A stretch of DNA of 37,213 nt from an uncultured Akkermansia sp. (GTDB lineage: Bacteria > Verrucomicrobiota > Verrucomicrobiia > Verrucomicrobiales > Akkermansiaceae): positions 1 through 37,213 of the forward strand of contig CANQGG010000018.1 in the NCBI GenBank assembly GCA_947601655.1, in the 5' to 3' direction. The notes beneath the pieces are model-generated. The model saw nothing but the letters and a program-made list of their open reading frames with translations, searched no databases and had not been told where the DNA came from. The position numbers were made by a program, and so were the translations under genes. Shown here piece by piece: positions 1 to 7,397 of the stretch; positions within the stretch are counted from its first letter, which is position 1; every line of letters begins with the position of its first letter.

Positions 1-317
1 GTGTAGAGCATCTCTGCGAGCAGGTCGCGCTTCTCCTCCCACGTCTGCGTCAGCGTCACCTTATTGGGCATGGCGAGCGATTGCAGCAGATTGCTGCCAG
101 CCAGATACCCGTACGTGAATTTCCTCTCCGCCCCGCCGTGCCGGAAGCTCGCCGAGTCAATGCGCCCATCAGCATAGGTGTTCTTCACCTCCATGCCGGA
201 GGCGTCGTTGTACTCCCAGCTCGTGACATCTCCCCCGCTCATCCCGCTTGGATCCGTGGAGATGACCTGCTCATCGTCGCGCCATGTGGTCAGGGCTTCT
301 TGGTGTTTCAGTTGCAT
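1..317 (-). CDS. RHS/YD-repeat protein, 5' part (cut by left edge)
   Basis: An open frame on the minus strand starts at ATG 317, directly after an in-frame TAA, and stays open to the window edge (about 105 codons seen). The translation has YD/RHS-like features: EYNDASGMEVKNTYADGR, then FTYGYLAGSNLLQSL and TWEEKRDLL. These resemble repeats of RHS-type surface or polymorphic-toxin proteins. There is no signal peptide, and the start is close to repeat sequence, so this may be an internal RHS fragment or displaced cassette rather than a full gene. An AGGGA sequence lies about 6 nt before the ATG. It lies 58 bp downstream of the lipoprotein-like gene on the same strand. Family assignment is by motif recognition; whether the gene is intact cannot be judged here. 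Confidence 0.6.
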   Translation of the reverse strand, partial: MQLKHQEALTTWRDDEQVISTDPSGMSGGDVTSWEYNDASGMEVKNTYADGRIDSASFRHGGAERKFTYGYLAGSNLLQSLAMPNKVTLTQTWEEKRDLLAEMLY

Positions 318-375
318 TTATCCCTGCAATTCGCAAATCCTCTCCGAAAAAATGTCGTCACGAGACCATCTTCAA

Positions 376-1029
376 TTAATTATCCCGGAAACTCTCCAGC
401 TCTTTATCCCCACGATGAAGGCGCATGTCGTATTTGAAACCTCTTTTTAGTTTGACTACCACAGATACGTTTGCATCAAGCATTAAATGGTCCGGCAAAT
501 CATACCCTTGCTGATGTGCCAAAACTCCGGGCATCATGCTGTCCCAACTTCTGCTACTATATTCCACAACTATGCCATCGAGTTTGCTAAAATCAGGAAC
601 TCTTCCTCCAGCCATGCTATAATCAGGCGTTGCATTCCACCCTCCTACCGGCAGGGACACTGAATACCCATGGTGAATATCTCCGGTTCTAAATTTTTTA
701 CTGACACTCTCGTTGGGCTTTAATAGCACGATTCGCTCCGATAAGGGCTTCCCGAATCCTTTAACTTTTCCTATGCCATAGTCTACCCCTACAAAAATTA
801 TCGTGAAATATAGCTCCATTTCCTTATCGACCGCTACAACTTTATCGGTCAAATTGGTCAGCGTTACTGTCATCTCCTGCCCCTCAACCACAACATCCAA
901 CTGTGCCCGGTTGGAATTGTCACTCCTAACGTGATGGCACCCAAAAAAATCACTTGGTCCGATGCATGAGGGCATGGCAAGAAGCATCAAGGACATGATG
1001 CAAATGTAGATTATTTTCATGATGGGCAT
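376..1029 (-). CDS. putative lipoprotein, unknown function
   Basis: The frame encodes 217 aa with a short basic start, a hydrophobic stretch (IIYICIMSLMLLAMPSC) and a cysteine at about residue 22 that could be lipidated, although the lipobox (MPSC) is not canonical. The rest is hydrophilic and mostly beta-like, with no recognised catalytic motif. The ATG at 1029 directly follows the TAA of the 46-aa upstream frame (TAAATG), which supports this start and suggests translational coupling; an ATG at 1020 is a possible alternative. It lies upstream of an RHS fragment on the same strand, so a role linked to RHS (immunity or accessory) is conceivable but is inference from position only. Confidence 0.7.
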   Translation of the reverse strand: MPIMKIIYICIMSLMLLAMPSCIGPSDFFGCHHVRSDNSNRAQLDVVVEGQEMTVTLTNLTDKVVAVDKEMELYFTIIFVGVDYGIGKVKGFGKPLSERIVLLKPNESVSKKFRTGDIHHGYSVSLPVGGWNATPDYSMAGGRVPDFSKLDGIVVEYSSRSWDSMMPGVLAHQQGYDLPDHLMLDANVSVVVKLKRGFKYDMRLHRGDKELESFRDN

Positions 1030-1170
1030 TTAGTTGTTGCTATGATATACCTCTCTAGACCTATTGAGAGCATCGTCCGACGGCGTATAAGGAGCGCATT
1101 TCATTGGACTGAATCCCGCATTTTGAACGTCTTTTTCATGGTCTCTCCTTTCTCTGTCTTCTGCTGACAT
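1030..1170 (-). CDS. small hypothetical protein (46 aa)
   Basis: A 46-codon frame runs from ATG 1170 to TAA 1030, bounded upstream by an in-frame TGA four codons before the ATG. The peptide is highly charged: it starts MSAEDRERRDHEKDVQNAG and ends SREVYHSNN, with one cysteine. Its stop abuts the ATG of the next gene, an arrangement typical of an operon. No hydrophobic segment or known motif is visible. A strong SD-like AAAGGAGAG lies inside the frame but precedes only a 12-codon out-of-frame peptide. It could also be a remnant of the end of a longer gene. Coding status is inferred from coupling alone. Confidence 0.4.
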   Translation of the reverse strand: MSAEDRERRDHEKDVQNAGFSPMKCAPYTPSDDALNRSREVYHSNN

Positions 1171-1295
1171 ATCGTATTGTCAATAAAAAGTCAAGAAACT
1201 TTTGTTATGTTGTGAAAAATTTTGGCGTACGAGAATATGCATGACGCCTGTCTGAAGGCACGGGGATTCCAGACCGCAGGCGCCACGAAATATCT

Positions 1296-1328
1296 CAGGG
1301 CAAACGCATTTCAAATGCGTTTGCCCTG
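1296..1328. repeat. 16-bp-arm palindrome (GCAAACGCATT family)
   Basis: A perfect inverted repeat has 16-bp arms (CAGGGCAAACGCATTT and its complement) around one base. It lies about 50 bp past the stop of the hexosaminidase gene, so it could act as a transcription terminator hairpin, but there is no U tract on either side. The core GCAAACGCATT recurs in the composite repeats at 23177, 26100 and, as halves, at 25792 and 30392. Confidence 0.85.
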
Positions 1329-1377
1329 CAATTTCTCCTCGATCGTAAATTGCACGTTGTAAACAGTAATCGTGTTT

Positions 1378-3654
1378 TTACCGCGATGGTATGGGCTCCA
1401 CTGTAACAGAATAAACCTTGCCGTGGAAATTACGTCCGAGAGTTTGCAGCGGGAGCATGAAGCTGCAGCGCAGACCCTTCGTGCGAAGATGGAAGCCCTC
1501 TTCCGCGCTCTTATAGTTATTCAACTGCATCTTTTCCACTGGGGTGCCGTCGAGAATGAGTCTGGTCTCACCGGGGATGCCGATGAGTTCCAGCTTCACG
1601 CGCTTACCGATGGGGAGCTTGGCATCGTACGTGAACTCCATGGTATCAGCGCGACGCAGACCGATACGACCGTCTTTTGTAACGGCAATAAGTTCGCCCT
1701 CCGGGGCAGAAAGGAGAATCTGCTCTTCACCTTGAGGAGCATCTGTCAGCTCCAATTCGACGGTGAACTTGTAGGAAGGACCAAGTGCGGGCAGACCGAT
1801 TCGCTGAGGGAGGTTGCCGGGACGCAGTTCCACCTTGCGTGGCTGTGACCATGTGTGCATGGGGTTGGTGAGCGGAGCGGCACCGAGGGTTCTGGAAAGT
1901 TCACTGTGCTGTTTGAAGGAATCGGGAGCATCTGATACGCCCCATATTTTTTGGGAGAGGATGCTGATGGAGTCATTGATAGAGGTCCAGATATCGTAGA
2001 TGCCGTAGCCGCTGTGACGCAAATCGGTAGCATCATTCCATACAGCGAAGGATGCGCCGAGCAGTTGAGGATGTGCTGCAGGTATTTGCTCACGGTACAT
2101 CATGTTTGGCTGCCAATGGTTGTAGAGCCAGGGAAGATTTTCGTTCATGTTGTAATAGTTTGTGAACGGAACGTAGTAAAGGTACGCATCATTACAGTTA
2201 ATGACATCGTATCCAAGTTTGAGGGCTTCCCATGCACCCATCCATTTGGTGTTCCAGAGGTTGACCTGCACGCCATCGGCAACGACCGGTGTTTTTCCCT
2301 TCTTCTGGGTGAGGCTTCCCCAAAGTCGAGGGGTGTAGCCGCGGCTCAACACGTAGCGCAGCAGCCCGTCCGTGTATTTGCGGTAGTCTTCGGCATCACC
2401 AAAAAATTCATCTGCCCCCACGTGTACCACGCAGCCATCGAACACCGGTCGTCCCAGTTTCTTGTCCTTCAGAAGGTACTCGTCCAGGCATTGCTCCACA
2501 AAGGTGAGCGTCTCCGGGTTGGCGGCATCCAGCATCTCACAGCGACGCTTCTCGTGGGTCTTCATGGGCCCTTTGTAGATAAGATCCGGGCGCATGCGTG
2601 TGAGAGCGAGCGCGTGCCCGGGTGTGTCCAGCTCTGGCACGATGTTCACGCCACGCTGGCGGGCATAATCAATGAGCGCGCGGAATTCCTCCTTGCTGTA
2701 CGACATGTCTTTGGAGGTGAGAGGTGTGCCATCCTGACCATGGATGTAGGACTCCAGACGGAAAGAGGAGTAGCTTTCCTTGAAGGGGTCGTGTCCGGCG
2801 TCCACGTAAGTCTCGTGGAAGATGAAGTTGTTATTGATGACGAGGTGCAGGTCGTTCATTTTGAACCACGCCATCGTGTCGATCACGTCCCGTAGCTCAG
2901 ACAGGGTATAGTGCGTGCGGGCGATGTCCAGTATCATGCCGCGTACGCTGTAGCGGGGGAAATCCACCGCAGTGCCGCAGGGAATACTCCCATTCCCGCT
3001 ACGCAGGGCCTGCAGGATGGTGCGCGAAGCCCAGAAGAGGTTGCCATCCGCTGAAATGCGCTCCGGGGTGATGGAAATCTGATACCCCTCCGGCCCCCAA
3101 TGGGAATCGGAAGTCGCTTTTTCCCGCTCCATCCCCAGCACAATGTCCGCATTCTCAGCTGATTCAAAATCCACCAACCGCACAGGTACCCCGGCGATGC
3201 TTTCCAGCTCCGCACGAAAGATTTCAGCGCATGCTCTATTCCCCCATTTCACCCTGATCTCCTTGCCGGGTTTCCAAAATCCTTGCCCTCCCTGCCATTG
3301 CAGAAGATCAGGAATGACTTTGGGTTTGGCATTGCCGCTGTTCGGCTTGCCCGGCACGATGACTTCCAAGTCTTTGCTATAAGCGGTCTTCCCGTCCTTG
3401 CTGACTTTTAGCAGCGTTTTCACCGGTACGTCCGAAATAACGCTCCGCACTTCGCCTTCCTTGCTGATAATTTGCTCATAGTCCGTCCCCTCCAGTTCTA
3501 CCGTGGCTCCTTCTTCCACTGGAGGCAACACAAGTCGCGTGTGCTCCGCATTGAGAGTAGGGGAGGGGAGGGAGTCGGCAATTTCTTGTGCTGTCTTGCC
3601 CGAAAGGAAGGAAGTAGTGAGGACAAGCATGGTGACAAGGGAAGGGATTTTCAT
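1378..3654 (-). CDS. secreted beta-N-acetylhexosaminidase, GH20
   Basis: This 758-aa enzyme is predicted to remove terminal GlcNAc/GalNAc residues, as expected for mucin or host glycan breakdown. A signal peptide is visible at MKIPSLVTMLVLTTSFLSG. The GH20 N-terminal (GH20b-like) domain is followed by the catalytic barrel starting at PRYSVRGMILDIART. The family signature HVGADEFF supplies the catalytic Asp-Glu pair at about residues 414-415. The C-terminal 150 residues look like a concanavalin/LamG-type beta domain. I chose ATG 3654 because it opens the signal peptide; an in-frame TTG at 3705 would put 17 residues in front of it. No SD is visible. The 150 bp upstream is AT-rich and probably holds its promoter. 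The location (periplasm or surface) is inferred. Confidence 0.92.
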   Translation of the reverse strand: MKIPSLVTMLVLTTSFLSGKTAQEIADSLPSPTLNAEHTRLVLPPVEEGATVELEGTDYEQIISKEGEVRSVISDVPVKTLLKVSKDGKTAYSKDLEVIVPGKPNSGNAKPKVIPDLLQWQGGQGFWKPGKEIRVKWGNRACAEIFRAELESIAGVPVRLVDFESAENADIVLGMEREKATSDSHWGPEGYQISITPERISADGNLFWASRTILQALRSGNGSIPCGTAVDFPRYSVRGMILDIARTHYTLSELRDVIDTMAWFKMNDLHLVINNNFIFHETYVDAGHDPFKESYSSFRLESYIHGQDGTPLTSKDMSYSKEEFRALIDYARQRGVNIVPELDTPGHALALTRMRPDLIYKGPMKTHEKRRCEMLDAANPETLTFVEQCLDEYLLKDKKLGRPVFDGCVVHVGADEFFGDAEDYRKYTDGLLRYVLSRGYTPRLWGSLTQKKGKTPVVADGVQVNLWNTKWMGAWEALKLGYDVINCNDAYLYYVPFTNYYNMNENLPWLYNHWQPNMMYREQIPAAHPQLLGASFAVWNDATDLRHSGYGIYDIWTSINDSISILSQKIWGVSDAPDSFKQHSELSRTLGAAPLTNPMHTWSQPRKVELRPGNLPQRIGLPALGPSYKFTVELELTDAPQGEEQILLSAPEGELIAVTKDGRIGLRRADTMEFTYDAKLPIGKRVKLELIGIPGETRLILDGTPVEKMQLNNYKSAEEGFHLRTKGLRCSFMLPLQTLGRNFHGKVYSVTVEPIPSR

Positions 3655-3805
3655 GAAAGAGGGGATTGGGGTGAGAGTGGGAAGAATCGCGACCTCGTAT
3701 TCCAAAGAGTGGTACGTGTGCGGGCGGAACGATCTATCAAATAATCTTATTGTTTTTGGCTTATGTTTATCTTATTTGCTGATTGTGAGAATAAAAGTGG
3801 ATGAA

Positions 3806-4813
3806 TCATTTAGAGGGGCGCGCGGTACAGCCGGGGCAGTTGCGCACAAGGTGACCGGGGGAGCACTCAATAAGCTCCGGCATGTGGTCCGTGAGGCATA
3901 GTTCCGGAACTCCCAGCGTGTTACGTGCTCGGAACGTGCAGCTGGACGGCGGGGAGAGGAGAGAAGGCGGAAGCCCCGGAATGCCGGGCAAGGGGAATCC
4001 TTTCGTTTTTGGGGAGGGGCGTGCGGCGAGGAGGGCGCGCGTGTAAGCGTGCACCGGATTGGAGAAAAGCTCCTCTTTACCGGCTTGCTCAATGATGCTG
4101 CCGGCGTACATCACTGCTACGCGGTGCGCGTATTCGCGAACCACACCGAGATCGTGTGAAACGAGAATGATGGCAGTGCCGAGCTGTTGCTGGCGTTCGC
4201 GCAGCAGGGAGAGCACTTGTTGTTGAACCACGACATCTAAGGCGGTGGTGGGTTCGTCTGCTAACAACACGGCGGGTCGGGTAATGAGAGCCATCGCGAT
4301 CATGACGCGTTGCCGCATGCCTCCGGAGAATTCATGAGGGAAGCGGAGGGCGCATCGTGGGGCATCAGGTATGCCGGTGAGCTCCAGCTCTTGGATAGCG
4401 AGCTTACGCGCCTCGGTATGGGAGAGACCGCGGTGCAGGATGAGCGGCTCTGCGACTTGATCGACAATGCGCATGCAGGGGTTGAGCGAGCTCATGGGGT
4501 CCTGGAAGATCATGGAGATGACGTTACCGCGCATATATCTCAGCTCTTTCTCCGACAGGTGAAGCAGATCCTTGCCGTGCAGGAACGCATGTGATTCTGG
4601 GGCTATAATCGCAGGAGGTTGGGGCAATAAACCCATCAGGGCCATACTTGTCACTGATTTACCGCTGCCAGATTCCCCGACGAGTCCCAGAGTTTCCCCT
4701 GCGCGTAAAGTGATATCTACCTCATTTACCGCATAGACTGTTCCGCGCCGTGTGTGGAATTGCACGCTCAGGTTATTTACCCGCAACACAGGATTGGAGG
4801 TGGGGCTTTCCAT
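3806..4813 (-). CDS. oligopeptide/dipeptide ABC transporter ATP-binding protein, OppD/DppD type
   Basis: This 335-aa ATPase would power uptake of peptides or nickel-type substrates at the inner membrane. Walker A GESGSGKS lies near residues 46-53, the Q-loop is in FQDPMSSLNP, the signature is FSGGMRQR near 162-169, Walker B is LLADEP near 183-188, and the switch histidine is in SHD. The C-terminal oligo_HPY region carries several cysteines (CTFRAR, ELCLTD, IECSPGH, NCPGC), as in OppD/DppD proteins. ATG 4813 is preferred; a TTG at 4819 abuts the stop of the upstream exonuclease. No permease, binding protein or OppF partner lies next to it, so the rest of the transporter must be encoded elsewhere. 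It is the last gene of the 7326-3806 operon. Confidence 0.93.
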   Translation of the reverse strand: MESPTSNPVLRVNNLSVQFHTRRGTVYAVNEVDITLRAGETLGLVGESGSGKSVTSMALMGLLPQPPAIIAPESHAFLHGKDLLHLSEKELRYMRGNVISMIFQDPMSSLNPCMRIVDQVAEPLILHRGLSHTEARKLAIQELELTGIPDAPRCALRFPHEFSGGMRQRVMIAMALITRPAVLLADEPTTALDVVVQQQVLSLLRERQQQLGTAIILVSHDLGVVREYAHRVAVMYAGSIIEQAGKEELFSNPVHAYTRALLAARPSPKTKGFPLPGIPGLPPSLLSPPSSCTFRARNTLGVPELCLTDHMPELIECSPGHLVRNCPGCTARPSK

Positions 4814-4819
4814 AAGCAA

Positions 4820-5422
4820 TCAATCGGATTGGCGGGATTTGACTGCGAAGCGCAAGGTATTCAATGTGTGATCTTCCAGCTGGAGAGATCCTACAATGCT
4901 GCGCAGCGTTTCTAGCGCCGCAGCGGCATCGTAAAGAGCATCGTGCCAGGTTTTTCCCGGCACTAGTTTATTCACGCGCTCTACTGTTCCCAGCGCTTCG
5001 CAAACAGCGTTGAGACTCCACTCTTTTTGTCTCGGCATACAGTGGCGCGCCAAAGCCAGGGTATCCAACCATGGAGAGAATCCGTGTCCCGGGAAAATGC
5101 GCAGGAAGCGCCATTCGGTGGCGAGGTTGTGTCCCACGATTACGCAACCGCCCAATAGACGTTTAATGGTTGGCCAAAGGCTCAGGAGGGTAGGGGCATT
5201 CTGCAGATGGCGAGAGGTAATGCCGTGCAGCTGCGTAGCGCTTCGGCGTATGCCGCGTTCGCAGGAGAGGTAGGACGTGAAACATTCTTCCTCTCCAAAA
5301 AGGGAATCCACGCGCACGATGCCGATCTGTACCGGCAGATCAGTCTCACCCGGCGCTGCTCCGGCGGATTCGAAATCAATGGCGGCGTAAGCAAGCCGTC
5401 CCATAGGTTCTTGAGGTATCAT
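4820..5422 (-). CDS. DnaQ-like 3'-5' exonuclease (DEDDh)
   Basis: This 200-aa single-domain nuclease belongs to the DnaQ/RNase T-like fold, which trims DNA or RNA 3' ends using two metal ions. Exo I is AIDFES (D16, E18), Exo III is WHDALYDAA (H160, D165), and the DTLALAR element is at 120. Exo II is unusual: GHNLATEWRFL has Glu at 103 where an Asp normally follows the HN-x-x-F pattern, and Thr in place of Phe. The start ATG overlaps the deaminase stop (ATGA), and its TGA abuts the transporter gene, so all three are co-transcribed. It has no polymerase or helicase domain and could be a stand-alone RNA or DNA trimming enzyme. An alternative start is Met7. Confidence 0.85.
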   Translation of the reverse strand: MIPQEPMGRLAYAAIDFESAGAAPGETDLPVQIGIVRVDSLFGEEECFTSYLSCERGIRRSATQLHGITSRHLQNAPTLLSLWPTIKRLLGGCVIVGHNLATEWRFLRIFPGHGFSPWLDTLALARHCMPRQKEWSLNAVCEALGTVERVNKLVPGKTWHDALYDAAAALETLRSIVGSLQLEDHTLNTLRFAVKSRQSD

Positions 5423-6726
5423 CGGCGTGCCCAGGCAATCGCCTGTTGAATTTCTTCCAGCAGGGCAGGATAATCGCAGGTGGTGAACGTGCCGTTGCGG
5501 TACAGCTCTTTACCGTCTACAACGGTGAGGCAAACCTCCGCCCCTGTAGAGGCGAAGACTATTTGCGAGACGATGTTGTGTACAGGTTGCATGTTGGGCG
5601 CATCCAGTGAGAGGGCGATGAAGTCTGCTTTCATGCCGGGTTCCAGCGAGCCGATGCGTGGGTCATGCAAAGCTTCAGCTCCTCCGCGAGTGGCCATAGT
5701 AAGTACTTGCGCCGCCGGGGATTTGGTGGGATCCAGATGGTGCACTTTGTGCAACAGGGCAGCCACATACATCTCTCGCAGCATGTTTTGGGCGTTATTG
5801 CTGGCCGGACCATCTGTTCCGAGTCCCACAGGCACGTTCGCGCGCAGAAGAATGTCAACTGGGGCCACGCCGCTGGCGAGCTTCATGTTGGAGGCAGGAT
5901 TGTGCACGCCGGCACAACGACCTTCTGTCAACAGAAGAGCATCCTCCTCCTGGATGTCTACGAGGTGGAAGAAGGTGGCGTCCGGTTGCAGGAGACCGAG
6001 TCTCTCACAGTAGGCCACAGGACGTAGCCCGTGTTCTTTCAAACACTGCTCAGTTTCGTGGCGAGTTTCCGCGAGGTGCATGCCGAAAAGGGAGCCCGTT
6101 TCATCCGCAAGTTCGCGGCAGAGGCGTAGCAATTCCGGTGTGGTGGTATACGGTGCATGAGGCACAACAGCTTGGCGGATGCGCGGGTGATTCTTCCACT
6201 CCTCGGCGTATCGTCGCACACGGTCGCAGTATGCATTTACATTCGCTGCAGCGAGGGAAGGAAAGTAGTTTGTGACGCTCTCACCCAGCACCGCGCGCAG
6301 CCCCATTTCGTCCGTGGCTCGAAATACGCTGTCCTCGAGCATGTACATGTCGTAGAAGGAAGTGGTGCCTGTGCGGATCATTTCCGCCAGGCTGAAGCGG
6401 GCGCCGAGTTCCACGAGTTCCGGGGTGAGCCTTGCCTCCTGCGGGAAGATGTCCTGCTGCAGCCAATCCTGCAATGCTTTGTCGTCCGAATACCCGCGCA
6501 GCAGGCTCATCGGTACGTGCGTGTGTGCGTTGACGAGTCCCGGCATTAGCGCTGCGCGCCCCAGGTCCACCCGCCTGGCGTCGGGATAGAGGATGCCGAG
6601 CATATCTGCATGACCCACGCATACGATGCTGTCACCCTTCACAGCGAGGGCTGCGCAGCGCAGCACATCCCCTGCGTCATTTTGCGTGATCAGGTAATCC
6701 GCCGTGTAGATCGTATCGCAGTCCAT
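5419..6726 (-). CDS. amidohydrolase, SAH/MTA deaminase family
   Basis: This 435-aa metal-dependent hydrolase belongs to the ATZ/TRZ subgroup that deaminates S-adenosylhomocysteine, methylthioadenosine or related nucleosides. The metal ligands are visible: NAHTHVPM (H68, H70), VPHAPY (H190), HLAE (H217, E220) and GTDGPASNN (D305). The small beta domain is split between the N terminus (AVKGDSIVCVG) and C terminus (VVDGKELYRNG), as is usual. The length fits the family. It starts 6 nt after the membrane-protein stop and overlaps the next gene by 4 nt. Substrate cannot be fixed from sequence; MTA, SAH and other aminopurines or chlorohydrolase substrates are possible. The role would be cytosolic nucleoside or methyl-cycle salvage. 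Confidence 0.88.
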   Translation of the reverse strand: MDCDTIYTADYLITQNDAGDVLRCAALAVKGDSIVCVGHADMLGILYPDARRVDLGRAALMPGLVNAHTHVPMSLLRGYSDDKALQDWLQQDIFPQEARLTPELVELGARFSLAEMIRTGTTSFYDMYMLEDSVFRATDEMGLRAVLGESVTNYFPSLAAANVNAYCDRVRRYAEEWKNHPRIRQAVVPHAPYTTTPELLRLCRELADETGSLFGMHLAETRHETEQCLKEHGLRPVAYCERLGLLQPDATFFHLVDIQEEDALLLTEGRCAGVHNPASNMKLASGVAPVDILLRANVPVGLGTDGPASNNAQNMLREMYVAALLHKVHHLDPTKSPAAQVLTMATRGGAEALHDPRIGSLEPGMKADFIALSLDAPNMQPVHNIVSQIVFASTGAEVCLTVVDGKELYRNGTFTTCDYPALLEEIQQAIAWARR

Positions 6727-6732
6727 GGGCGT

Positions 6733-7326
6733 CTAGTAAAAAATAAAAGCGCATACCAGGAGAAGCAGGGCGTAAAGAGTACCTGCCGCTGCCAGAATCC
6801 GCACCGTGTTCAGATGTCTCCCCATCCACTCCGCCGCATCTCGCAACAGATACGGTTTCACTACCAGCACCATCGCTGCCGTCAACACAGGGTACCACCA
6901 CAGCGGAATCAGCTCCCGCAGGGTTTCTTCCCGCATGTAGGAAGCAGAAAGTGGTAGTGCTGCCGTCAGGAGCAGGAAAGTCCCGGCCACGCGGCCAAAC
7001 ATATTTGGCGTGGGATATTTGTACAGCATCGCACACACGAGCAAACAGCTTACCAATAGTATCGTACGGATACTTTCAAAATCATATAAACTGATTCTTA
7101 GTGGATTGTTTGGGGAATTCCAGAGCAGCGCCACCGCCCATGCACAATCCACTACCAGCAACACCTTTGCAAAACGAATGTCCCTGCACGCTTTTGCAAG
7201 TAAGCCTACTACTTTCTCTGGGCATGCCACAGCCGACAGATGGATGATCAGGAGCACGAATCCCATTATCATCCCCGCCTCAGCTAGGGGAATGCGTTCG
7301 TATACGTGGATGGGCAAATCAGGCAT
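6733..7326 (-). CDS. multi-pass membrane protein, unknown
   Basis: This frame encodes 197 aa with about five or six hydrophobic segments: MIMGFVLLIIHLSAVA, KVLLVVDCAWAVALLW, TILLVSCLLVCAMLY, GTFLLLTAALPLS, YPVLTAAMVLVV and ILAAAGTLYALLLLVCAF. I do not recognise the family. It leads the operon with the deaminase, exonuclease and ABC ATPase. ATG 7326 is preferred because a promoter (TTGCAA, 17 bp, TAGGAT) ends exactly 7 nt upstream, which fits a leaderless mRNA; ATG 7335 lies inside that -10 box, and TTG 7362 lies inside the inverted repeat. No function is assigned. Confidence 0.75.
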   Translation of the reverse strand: MPDLPIHVYERIPLAEAGMIMGFVLLIIHLSAVACPEKVVGLLAKACRDIRFAKVLLVVDCAWAVALLWNSPNNPLRISLYDFESIRTILLVSCLLVCAMLYKYPTPNMFGRVAGTFLLLTAALPLSASYMREETLRELIPLWWYPVLTAAMVLVVKPYLLRDAAEWMGRHLNTVRILAAAGTLYALLLLVCAFIFY

Positions 7327-7333
7327 CTCCGGC

Positions 7334-7362
7334 ATCCTAGCGCGTAAGTGCGCAAATTGCAA
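7334..7362 (-). promoter_or_regulatory. sigma70-like promoter of the membrane protein/deaminase operon
   Basis: On the minus strand, TTGCAA (7362-7357) is followed by a 17-bp spacer and TAGGAT (7339-7334). The -10 box ends 7 nt before ATG 7326, so the transcript may start at or next to the start codon. The -35 box overlaps the right end of the 7347-7376 inverted repeat. Confidence 0.6.
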
Positions 7363-7376
7363 GCAATTTGCGCACT
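7347..7376. repeat. 14-bp-arm inverted repeat between autotransporter and next operon
   Basis: A perfect inverted repeat has arms AGTGCGCAAATTGC and complement around a 2-bp centre. It lies 22 bp past the autotransporter stop and overlaps the -35 region of the downstream operon. It may be a terminator hairpin (no U tract follows) or an operator. Both roles are inferred from position. Confidence 0.8.
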
Positions 7377-7397
7377 CATGTAAGCTTTCAGCTCCTA

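Noticed and set aside
1108..1151. Gene starting at an ATG after the strong AAAGGAGAG
   Set aside because: That frame stops after 12 codons; the 46-aa frame overlapping it is the better candidate.
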